Shown here piece by piece: positions 1 through 5,228 of a stretch of DNA of 7,976 bases. The notes beneath the pieces were generated by a model that had not been told where the DNA came from, ran no database searches, and saw only the letters and a program-made list of their open reading frames with translations. How positions within the stretch are numbered: position 1 is the first letter of the stretch; each line of letters starts with the position of its first letter. The translations under genes were made by a program, and so were the position numbers. This DNA comes from an uncultured Clostridia bacterium. Lineage in GTDB: Bacteria > Bacillota_A > Clostridia > TANB77 > CAG-508. The stretch covers positions 1-7,976 of the forward strand of contig CANBLA010000038.1 of assembly GCA_947369305.1 (NCBI GenBank), written 5' to 3'.

Positions 1-209
1 GTGCAAGTTATGCTGCTAATGTGACTTTTGGAAGATTACTAGGACAATCTGTGTCGGTAAATTGTTATAGTGATTTAGAGGATATAGAAGATGCACAAAT
101 GCCATCGGTTTATGATGTTATGAATGAATTTAAAAAAGAAAAGAGTACTGTTTGGTCAGATAGCAATCCAAATGCTCCACAATTGTTATGGGAGACAAAT
201 GGAAAATAA
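1..209 (+). CDS. C-terminal fragment of a probable surface/secreted repeat protein (5' end outside window)
   Basis: The frame is open from the left window edge (first whole codon at position 3) to TAA at 207-209, giving about 68 residues. A GTG at 21 lies in frame, but no Shine-Dalgarno precedes it and the frame stays open upstream, so I treat this as the tail of a longer gene. The visible part reads like the end of GLUG-type or similar beta-repeat surface proteins: a Gly-rich strand (FGRLLGQSV), an N-C-Y-S segment, a helical stretch resembling the 'M-x-x-V-x-x-x-x-N' linker of those proteins, then W-S-D-x-N-x-x-x-P-Q-L-L-W near the end, like their usual N-x-G-Y-P-x-L-x-W closing motif. No membrane anchor or sorting signal is visible at the C-terminus. 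The assignment rests on pattern resemblance only. It is transcriptionally separated from the downstream genes by a terminator. Confidence 0.55.
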   Translation, partial: ASYAANVTFGRLLGQSVSVNCYSDLEDIEDAQMPSVYDVMNEFKKEKSTVWSDSNPNAPQLLWETNGK

Positions 210-223
210 AAATAGAATTTGGG

Positions 224-260
224 AACGGAAATAATTTCGATTATTTCCGTTTTTTTGTTT
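224..260 (+). terminator. Rho-independent terminator of the first gene
   Basis: A perfect 10-bp stem (226-235 with 240-249, CGGAAATAAT / ATTATTTCCG) closes a UUCG tetraloop at 236-239. Two flanking A-T pairs extend it. A T-run follows from 250. It begins 15 bases after the stop codon at 209. UUCG is an unusually stable loop, so this should be an efficient terminator. Confidence 0.93.
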
Positions 261-337
261 AGGTCTCCGATGTAATGGGGCTGATATTAGGGGAGGTTTA
301 AATTGATTAGATGTGATAAATAACAGTGTATAAATTA

Positions 338-390
338 TTTACATAATTATATCCAAATTTATTGACACCACAAAAACTTTATAATAAATA
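338..390 (+). promoter_or_regulatory. Candidate promoter region of the A1-A2 pair (leader copy 1)
   Basis: This region contains TTTACATAATTA (338-349), TTGACAC (362-368) and TTTATAATA (378-386). All three recur upstream of the B1-B2 pair with the same internal spacing (24 bases from TTTACA to TTGACA, 12 bases from TTGACA to TATAAT). TTGACA is a perfect sigma-A -35 hexamer. The 12-base gap to the perfect TATAAT is too short for a normal sigma-A promoter, and the hexamer 17 bases downstream is the weak TAAATA (385-390). The region is very likely regulatory because it is duplicated, but the true -10 is unresolved. Low-resolution alternatives include the TATAAT at 403-408. Confidence 0.55.
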
Positions 391-399
391 ATAATTAAT

Positions 400-428
400 T
401 ACTATAATGAATAGAAAAGTTTGTAGTA
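400..428 (+). promoter_or_regulatory. Leader inverted repeat, copy 1 (possible operator or 5'-UTR hairpin)
   Basis: TACTATAA (400-407) can pair with TTGTAGTA (421-428) around a 13-nt loop, with one G-U pair. The equivalent sequence upstream of 2391 keeps the pairing with a different loop length. It lies 16 bases upstream of the Shine-Dalgarno AAGGAGG (444-450), so it could be an operator for a dimeric regulator or an RNA hairpin near the ribosome site. Confidence 0.35.
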
Positions 429-458
429 TAAAATTTTGTTTTTAAGGAGGAAAAACAC

Positions 459-1286
459 ATGGCAAAATATTGGTATGATTCAAGTTCATCTAAAATTAGA
501 GTGAATAAGATAAAGGAAAATTATGAAGATATTGTAAAAAAAGCAATGTCAATAGCAAAAACAATGCAGGAGTATGTTTGCGTAGATGGAAAATGGTATG
601 ATGATAATGCAAGGATTGTAGCTCGATGGTGGAATCAAAGTAAAACAGGAGAAAAAAGCGGAAATCTTCAATGGACGGGAGAAAAATTGGAAATCGTAAA
701 TCCAAAAGAAGGGCTGTATGATGGAGAAGATCGAATTAAAAGGGTAGTAAATGGTGCAGCAAGTATAATAAATATAGGAATTTTCATGTCTATAAGTGTT
801 TTAGAGGATTCTCATCATGAAATTCAAGAGGACTTTGTTCTATTAAAAAATAAACCTCGATTATGGCAAAACAAGTCGTTTGCCAGTATGTATGACGAAG
901 TAGAAAGTATGGGACAGCGAGAGGCCTTAGAAGAGATTGGTTATAAAAAATGGACAAAGACAGTCTTAAACACAGCGTCAAGCAATGGGAAAAAGAGTGA
1001 CACAGAGCAAATGAATCAATTCATTAGCCAAATTGATAGAAAATTAGATGCACTTGAAAAAAGTTGGAACACTTTTGCGACTTGTGTAAAAAACACAGCT
1101 AGTAATGACGACCAAAGCAAATGGTGGGGATTTGATGCTAAAACAAGAGCTAATGTGTTAGGTATGGTAAAAACAATCGATCAAAGAAACGAAACAAATC
1201 TAGCTAGCTTTCGCAAGAACTTATATACAGCGTTATCAAATACATTAGATAGCAAAAATTTAAATCTAGACAAATTAAAAGGATAA
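459..1286 (+). CDS. WYDD/WW-motif helical protein A1, candidate type VII secretion substrate
   Basis: 275 residues. The ATG is fixed by AAGGAGG (444-450) with 8-nt spacing. The first 60 residues predict as a helical hairpin. The first helix (about 12-42) ends in G44-K-W-Y-D-D49, and the second carries A-x-x-x-A-x-W57-W58-N. This resembles the W-x-G turn of WXG100 proteins with W-Y-D in place of W-x-G, and a further WYD sits at residues 5-7. A middle section (about 100-157) is unlike its paralogue and includes a hydrophobic stretch near 100-116. The last 118 residues form another probable helical pair whose turn contains W222-W-G224. There is no signal peptide or clear membrane helix, as expected for a T7SS substrate. 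A2 starts 25 bp downstream, so the two are probably co-transcribed. No named family is recognised; a T7SS role is inferred from motif shape and nearby essC. Confidence 0.85.
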   Translation: MAKYWYDSSSSKIRVNKIKENYEDIVKKAMSIAKTMQEYVCVDGKWYDDNARIVARWWNQSKTGEKSGNLQWTGEKLEIVNPKEGLYDGEDRIKRVVNGAASIINIGIFMSISVLEDSHHEIQEDFVLLKNKPRLWQNKSFASMYDEVESMGQREALEEIGYKKWTKTVLNTASSNGKKSDTEQMNQFISQIDRKLDALEKSWNTFATCVKNTASNDDQSKWWGFDAKTRANVLGMVKTIDQRNETNLASFRKNLYTALSNTLDSKNLNLDKLKG

Positions 1287-1311
1287 AAAATAAAATTTTA
1301 AGGAGGAAAAA

Positions 1312-2172
1312 ATGGCAAAATATTGGTATGATGCAAGTTCATCAAGAAGTAGGGTGAACAAGCTAAAAGAAAATTATGAAGATATTGTACAAAAAGTAAT
1401 GGCAGTGGCCAAAACAATGGAAAATTATGTGTGTGTAGATGGAAAATGGTATGATGATAATGCAAGGGTTGTAGCGCAATGGTGGAATCAAAGTAAAGCA
1501 GGTTCCAAAAGTGGAAAACTTCAATGGACAGGTGAAAAATTGGAAATTGTAAATCCAAATGAAGGAAAAAATGATGGAGAAGATCGAATTAAAAGAGTGG
1601 CAAATTGTGCATCAAATGTGGTATGTGTAAGTTTTTGGACATTGCAGTCTTTAATTGATTCTCATCATGAGATTAATATAGATTTTAAAAAGGAAATAGG
1701 AGTCTGGCAAAAAAATCGTGATGCTTGGACTACGAAGGGAGTGAATAATAACATTTATAATTATAGCACTAACAATTTTTCTTCAACTCTAATCAATGAA
1801 CAACGAAAGATGCTAGAAGAGATTGGCTATAAAAAATGGACAACGACAACACTAAATACAGCCTCAAGCAATGGGAAAAAAAGCGATACCGAGCAAATGA
1901 ATCAATTCATTACTCAGATTGATAAAAAACTAGATAATCTTGAAAAAAGCTGGATTGCATTTGCTACTTGTGCCAAAAACACAGCTAATAATGATGACCA
2001 AAGCAAATGGTGGGGATTTGACCCAAGAACAAGAAACAAATTGGTAAGATTAATTAAAGAATTAGACGAAAGGATTGAAACAGATATAAGCAGTTTTCGT
2101 AGTAATCTATATACAGCCTTATCCAATACGTTAGATAGCAAAAATCTAAACTTGAACAAGTTAAAAGGTTAG
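1312..2172 (+). CDS. WYDD/WW-motif helical protein A2, paralogue of A1, candidate type VII secretion substrate
   Basis: 286 residues. The ATG is preceded by AAGGAGG (1300-1306) at 5-nt spacing and lies 25 bp after the A1 stop, with no promoter or terminator between, so it is the second gene of an A1-A2 operon. Roughly the first 100 residues (GKWYDDNARVVAQWWN turn at 44-59) are about 80% identical to A1 by eye, and the final 118 residues (W233-W-G235 turn, ending DSKNLNLNKLKG) are also very similar. The section between about 100 and 168 is different in sequence and 11 residues longer, rich in Asn/Ser/Thr with a short aromatic-hydrophobic run (VVCVSFWTL). This conserved-variable-conserved pattern suggests a constant export or pairing scaffold around a diversified centre. 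No enzymatic motif is seen. Function is inferred from context only; it could instead be a chaperone-like partner. Confidence 0.85.
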   Translation: MAKYWYDASSSRSRVNKLKENYEDIVQKVMAVAKTMENYVCVDGKWYDDNARVVAQWWNQSKAGSKSGKLQWTGEKLEIVNPNEGKNDGEDRIKRVANCASNVVCVSFWTLQSLIDSHHEINIDFKKEIGVWQKNRDAWTTKGVNNNIYNYSTNNFSSTLINEQRKMLEEIGYKKWTTTTLNTASSNGKKSDTEQMNQFITQIDKKLDNLEKSWIAFATCAKNTANNDDQSKWWGFDPRTRNKLVRLIKELDERIETDISSFRSNLYTALSNTLDSKNLNLNKLKG

Positions 2173-2261
2173 AAATCTATTGTATGCAGTTGGGAATATT
2201 AGGAGAATAAAATTATTTGAATAGATTTTCATAATGAGATATAAAACTAATGTATTAATAT

Positions 2262-2314
2262 TTTACATAATTAGTTCAAAAATGATTGACACGTTTTGAA
2301 TTTTATAATACAAA
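2262..2314 (+). promoter_or_regulatory. Candidate promoter region of the B1-B2 pair (leader copy 2)
   Basis: This is the second copy of the leader found at 338-390: TTTACATAATTA (2262-2273), ATTGACAC (2285-2292, TTGACA at 2286-2291) and TTTATAATA (2302-2310), with identical spacings. The hexamer 17 bases after TTGACA is TACAAA (2309-2314), a poor but possible -10; TATAAT at 2304-2309 is only 12 bases away. The bases between the conserved boxes have diverged, which makes the boxes themselves likely functional. No strong terminator separates it from A2, so B1-B2 may also receive readthrough. Confidence 0.55.
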
Positions 2315-2322
2315 ATAATTAA

Positions 2323-2361
2323 TATACTATGATAAAAATAGGATTTAAGTTTTATAGTATA
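2323..2361 (+). promoter_or_regulatory. Leader inverted repeat, copy 2 (possible operator or 5'-UTR hairpin)
   Basis: TATACTAT (2323-2330) and ATAGTATA (2354-2361) are perfect 8-bp complements, extendable by a G-U and an A-U pair inward. It is the counterpart of 400-428, with a loop longer by about 6 nt. The following TATAAATTTTTGTTTTT run and AGGAGG (2377-2382) are also conserved between the copies. Confidence 0.4.
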
Positions 2362-2390
2362 AATTTTTGTTTTTATAGGAGGAAAAACAC

Positions 2391-3569
2391 ATGGCAAAAT
2401 TAAGTACAATAGAAGGAGGATTTGACGAAACCTCACACTATGATTTAAAACAATATAATGAATATTTAAGTGATTTAGTAAAACAAGTCGTAAAATTGCA
2501 AAGAAACGTCAAAATAGTTTCAAATGAAGTAAAAAACACAGTAATGGTCAGAGGAAAATGGTATGATGACGCAGCAGAGGACTTCGCTAAATGGTGGAAC
2601 AATACATCGAAAGAAGGGTTAGCAGATGGGATTGATAAGTTAAATAATATAAGTACAGTTGCTGAAGAATTGACAAGAATAACAGCAGTTGATGTTTGCG
2701 AAAAAATGAAAAAATCTAAGAAATTAGGAAGAAGCTATGAAAAACATACTTATATTGCTAATTTTGCAAAAGGAAATGAATATATTTATGATATTGAAAA
2801 CATAACCAAAAAGAGCCTAGGAGAAATACCAGAAACAACGTGTGATCCAAATACAAAGTTCATGGCGGATAAACAATCCTTATCAAATATGATTAATAAA
2901 ATATCATCTTCTTTTGATAATATAGATGAGGCAATCGATAAAATAAGAAAATTGGTACAAAAAAATTTAATTGAAGGAGATGCTTTAAAACTAAAAGGAC
3001 TTTCTCCAGAAACTTTGAAGAATAAAACAAATAATGTAAAAAAACATATGGATGCTATTTGTGAGGAATTGTTTAATATATTGAAGAATAGTCAAGAAGA
3101 TAATAATTTAACAGATAAAGAGTTGAAAAAGGCATTGTCTAACGATTTTTATAAATCTAGCAGTAGTTCGAAGAAAAAATCAAGTACAGGAACTGCTACT
3201 GCAGGTGCTGTTGCAGGTGCAGGTGCTACTGCGGGTGCTACTGCAGGAACAACTAGTACAGGTGGGTCAAGTTCTTCAAAAAATGGAGGAGGCTCAGGTA
3301 ATAAAGGAGGTACTACTAGTTCAAACAATAATGGAACAGCCAATTCTCAAGATAAATACAAAGAAATGCAAGAAAATAAAGCACAAAAAAACAATAATGG
3401 AACAGCCAATTCTCAAGATAAATACAAAGAAATGCAAAATAATAAGAAACCTCAAAATCAAACTTCAAGTACTCAAAAGGCACCTAATTATACTACTGGA
3501 AATCATGAATCAAACACGACACACTATGCGCCAGGAATGCAAGCTCAAGAGATGAAAAGAAAAAAGTAA
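2391..3569 (+). CDS. WYDD/WW-motif protein B1 with long low-complexity repeat tail, candidate type VII secretion substrate
   Basis: 392 residues. The ATG follows AGGAGG (2377-2382) at 8-nt spacing. Residues 1-70 form the WXG-like hairpin: an amphipathic helix, then G55-K-W-Y-D-D60, A-A, F65 and W68-W69-N70. W-Y-D-x-A-A-x-x-F matches the W-x-G-x-A-x-x-x-F layout of WXG100 turns except for Asp in place of Gly. Residues 106-205 are a conserved core nearly identical to B2, and 160-250 look like a second helical pair. From about 251 the protein becomes disordered: Ser/Lys, then an Ala/Gly/Thr run (about 264-285), Gly/Ser/Asn-rich linker, two copies of a 22-residue unit (NNNGTANSQDKYKEMQ plus variable end) and a basic C-terminus (MKRKK). 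There is no signal peptide or membrane helix. The tail could be an adhesive or wall-spanning extension; this is speculation. B2 lacks this tail. It leads the B pair downstream of leader copy 2. Confidence 0.87.
   Translation: MAKLSTIEGGFDETSHYDLKQYNEYLSDLVKQVVKLQRNVKIVSNEVKNTVMVRGKWYDDAAEDFAKWWNNTSKEGLADGIDKLNNISTVAEELTRITAVDVCEKMKKSKKLGRSYEKHTYIANFAKGNEYIYDIENITKKSLGEIPETTCDPNTKFMADKQSLSNMINKISSSFDNIDEAIDKIRKLVQKNLIEGDALKLKGLSPETLKNKTNNVKKHMDAICEELFNILKNSQEDNNLTDKELKKALSNDFYKSSSSSKKKSSTGTATAGAVAGAGATAGATAGTTSTGGSSSSKNGGGSGNKGGTTSSNNNGTANSQDKYKEMQENKAQKNNNGTANSQDKYKEMQNNKKPQNQTSSTQKAPNYTTGNHESNTTHYAPGMQAQEMKRKK
3323..3437 (+). repeat. Two exact 49-bp direct repeats at 66-bp period inside the B1 tail
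   Basis: Bases 3323-3371 and 3389-3437 are identical. The 66-bp period equals 22 codons, so the repeat is in frame and encodes the duplicated NNNGTANSQDKYKEMQ unit. The sequence after each copy has diverged (ENKAQK versus NNKKPQ). A repeat like this can change copy number by slippage or recombination without breaking the frame. Confidence 0.93.
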
Positions 3570-3622
3570 TAAGTAGATAGATAAATGGAGTATATTGAAA
3601 GCATTTTAATAAGGAGGAACAC

Positions 3623-4525
3623 ATGGCAAAATTAAGTACAATAGAAGGAGGATTTGATGAGACAGCCTATTATGATTTAAAACAATATAACGAATATTTA
3701 AGTAATCTAGTAAAACAAGTTGTAATATTACAAAAAAATATTAAGATAGTATCCAAAGAAATACAAAATACAGTAATGGTGAGAGGCAAATGGTATGATG
3801 ATGCAGCAGCAGACTTTGCATTATGGTGGAATAATAGCTCAAAAGGCGGATTAGATGATGGAATTGATGTATTGAATCATATAAGTACAGTTGCTGAGGA
3901 ATTAACTAGAATAACAAGTGTAGATGTTTGCACACAAATGAAAAAATCTAAGAAATTAGGAAGAAGCTATGAAAAACATACTTATATTGCTAATTTCGCA
4001 AAAGGAAATGAATATATTTATGATATCGAAAACATAACCAAAAAGAGTCTAGGAGAAATAGCAGAAACAACATGTGATCCAAATACAAAATTTATGGCGG
4101 ATAAACAATCCTTATCAAATATGATTAACAAAATATCATCTTCTTTTGGCAATATAGATGAGGCAATTGATAAAATAAAAAAGTTGATTCAAAAAAATTT
4201 GATTGAGGGAGATGCTTTAAAACTAAAGGGACTTTCTTATAATGAGATAAAGAAAAAAACGAATCGTGCAAAAGAACACATGGATGTTATTTCTGAAAAT
4301 TTGTATAATGTGTTGAAGACTAATCAAGAAGATAATAACTTAACAGACAAAGAATTAAAAAATGCATTGTCCAATACTTATGCTAAATCTGGCAAAGAAA
4401 GAATGCTAAGTAATTTGCAAACCAATAATTCTTCAACAAGAGCTACGAGTGGAGCAGTCGAATCATTTACTGATAATGCCATTGAGGTTGATTACAAGGC
4501 AAATACAGATTCTGCTAAACAATAA
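3623..4525 (+). CDS. WYDD/WW-motif helical protein B2, short-tailed paralogue of B1, candidate type VII secretion substrate
   Basis: 300 residues. The ATG is preceded by AAGGAGG (3611-3617) at 5-nt spacing, 53 bp after B1 with no obvious promoter, so it is probably the distal gene of the B pair. The N-terminal hairpin has the same turn as B1 (GKWYDDAAADFALWWN at 55-70). Residues 106-205 differ from B1 at only a handful of positions (about 18 base changes in 300 by eye), clearly closer than the flanking regions. The C-terminal helical pair runs to about residue 250. The final 50 residues are polar, unrelated to the B1 tail and end without the basic run. There is no signal peptide, membrane helix or catalytic motif. 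B1 and B2 might act as partners (long and short forms) or as alternative substrates; the sequence alone does not decide. Confidence 0.86.
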   Translation: MAKLSTIEGGFDETAYYDLKQYNEYLSNLVKQVVILQKNIKIVSKEIQNTVMVRGKWYDDAAADFALWWNNSSKGGLDDGIDVLNHISTVAEELTRITSVDVCTQMKKSKKLGRSYEKHTYIANFAKGNEYIYDIENITKKSLGEIAETTCDPNTKFMADKQSLSNMINKISSSFGNIDEAIDKIKKLIQKNLIEGDALKLKGLSYNEIKKKTNRAKEHMDVISENLYNVLKTNQEDNNLTDKELKNALSNTYAKSGKERMLSNLQTNNSSTRATSGAVESFTDNAIEVDYKANTDSAKQ

Positions 4526-4604
4526 TTCATCAATACAAGTGCCGTAGATGAAAGGAAAGTAAGTATAGGATAGAACAATAGGAATAAAATGGTTGAAATC
4601 GAGA

Positions 4605-4643
4605 AATTCGGGCAGTATAGATTGCTCGAATTCTATATTTTTT
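4605..4643 (+). terminator. Rho-independent terminator after the B1-B2 pair
   Basis: A 10-bp stem AATTCGGGCA (4605-4614) / TGCTCGAATT (4623-4632) with one G-U pair encloses an 8-nt loop and is followed by CTATATTTTTTA. It lies about 80 bases after the B2 stop and separates the substrate-like genes from the FGE-like gene. Confidence 0.85.
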
Positions 4644-4651
4644 ATTATAAT
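4622..4651 (+). promoter_or_regulatory. Weak candidate promoter for the FGE-like gene
   Basis: A perfect TATAAT (4646-4651) stands 18 bases after TTGCTC (4622-4627), which matches only the first three bases of the -35 consensus and overlaps the terminator stem. Something must start transcription after the terminator, and this is the best match seen, but support is thin. Confidence 0.28.
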
Positions 4652-4705
4652 TCGTGATATGAAGTAAGAAAAGATAAAGCTACAATTCCCAAATTAGATT
4701 GAAAG

Positions 4706-4743
4706 AAAGGAGATTGTTAGAGTATTCTAACAAAAAAGAAAGG
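4706..4743 (+). promoter_or_regulatory. Unusual ribosome-site region with small hairpin before the ATG at 4745
   Basis: The strong Shine-Dalgarno-like AAAGGAG (4706-4712) is 32 bases from the ATG, while the nearer GAAAGG (4738-4743) is only one base away. Between them GTTAGA (4716-4721) and TCTAAC (4726-4731) form a perfect 6-bp hairpin. Folding this hairpin would bring the strong site to an effective distance of about 16 bases. An in-frame TAG at 4718 rules out a substantially longer N-terminus, and the encoded membrane segment starts right after this ATG. Confidence 0.4.
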
Positions 4744-4744
4744 T

Positions 4745-5185
4745 ATGAGTAATAAAGCTTTTGCTATTGCAATTGTAATCATTATTTTAGTTTCGATGGG
4801 GCCGATTTTGTTAGTATTGTTTTGGGATGAAGGTACGAACAATGAAAGTACTGTACCAATTCCAAATTTAAGTTTTACATTAAATACAGAAGAACCAGAC
4901 CAAGAAGAGGTAATCGTTACAGTTGTAGCAAGAACGACGGATTCACAAGGAATTTTATCAATAACATTGCCAGATAATTCCACTCAATATAAAGATGTAA
5001 TTGAATATAAAATTTCAGAAAATGGAATCTATCAATTTGAAGTAGAAGCCAAAAATGGGCAAAAAGATGTTGCTCAATTAGAAGTGATTAATATCAGAGA
5101 AAACTCAGCAATGAATCCGTATCTGCCAAAGGGATTTTCTTATTTAGAAGGAGAGGTCGCCAATCGGATATGTCATTCAAGATGA
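4745..5185 (+). CDS. N-terminal part of frameshifted membrane-anchored Ig-like/FGE-like protein
   Basis: 146 residues as read. Residues 5-27 are a strong hydrophobic segment (AFAIAIVIIILVSMGPILLVLF) after a short MSNK, consistent with an N-terminal membrane anchor and outside orientation of the rest. Residues about 35-110 show alternating strands (VIVTVVARTTDSQGILSITLP, then Y-K-I-S-E-N-G-I-Y-Q-F-E-V) typical of a bacterial Ig-like domain. Residues 122-140 (NPYLPKGFSYLEGEVAN) are the usual lead-in to an FGE-like domain, normally continuing as G-Y-V-I-x-D. Here the frame instead runs six residues into a stop at 5183-5185, while the expected continuation is present one base later in another frame. 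I therefore regard this as the first half of one roughly 365-residue protein spanning 4745-5843. Confidence 0.8.
   Translation: MSNKAFAIAIVIIILVSMGPILLVLFWDEGTNNESTVPIPNLSFTLNTEEPDQEEVIVTVVARTTDSQGILSITLPDNSTQYKDVIEYKISENGIYQFEVEAKNGQKDVAQLEVINIRENSAMNPYLPKGFSYLEGEVANRICHSR
5146..5170 (+). other. Frameshift site in the FGE-like gene (extra base near C5165)
   Basis: The upstream frame ends its homologous reading at Asn140 (5162-5164). The expected GGA TAT GTC (GYV) starts at 5166, so C5165 is one base too many. A Shine-Dalgarno-like AGAAGGAGAGG occupies 5146-5156 just before it. The downstream frame has a TAG at 5145-5147 and no ATG, GTG or TTG until TTG at 5229. Alternatives are a real mutation, a sequencing or assembly error, or a programmed +1 shift. 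Confidence 0.75.
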
Positions 5186-5228
5186 ACAGGAAAATCAATA
5201 TATATGGATTCCGGTAGAAGACAATTTA

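Noticed and set aside
362..385. TTGACA and TATAAT (also 2286-2309) as a standard sigma-A promoter
   Set aside because: The gap is 12 bases in both copies, well short of the usual 16-18, so I report the region as regulatory but do not claim this pair as the promoter.
496..705. Antisense open frames under the A and B genes (also 790-981, 1298-1558, 1914-2159, 3149-3343, 4717-4983)
   Set aside because: They lie opposite well-supported genes, lack ribosome sites and have the Leu/Phe/Pro-rich composition expected of reversed AT-rich coding sequence.
459..2172. A1/A2 as LXG polymorphic toxins
   Set aside because: No L-x-G motif, no toxin domain motif at the C-terminus, conserved rather than variable C-termini, and no neighbouring immunity-type gene.
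2173..2228. AAATCTATT / AATAGATTT inverted repeat after A2 as a terminator
   Set aside because: The 9-bp stem is AT-rich, the loop is about 38 nt and only four T residues follow; too weak to call.
3180..3245. Ala/Gly/Thr run in B1 as a membrane helix
   Set aside because: It is small-residue and Thr/Gly-rich, lacking the Leu/Ile/Val/Phe content of a membrane segment; a flexible linker is more likely.
3323..3437. Direct repeats as a CRISPR-like array
   Set aside because: There are only two units, in frame within a coding sequence, with spacers that are also diverged coding repeat.
3205..3555. 116-codon open frame overlapping the B1 tail
   Set aside because: It lies wholly inside the low-complexity, repeated part of B1 in another frame, has no ribosome site, and its composition simply mirrors the repeats.
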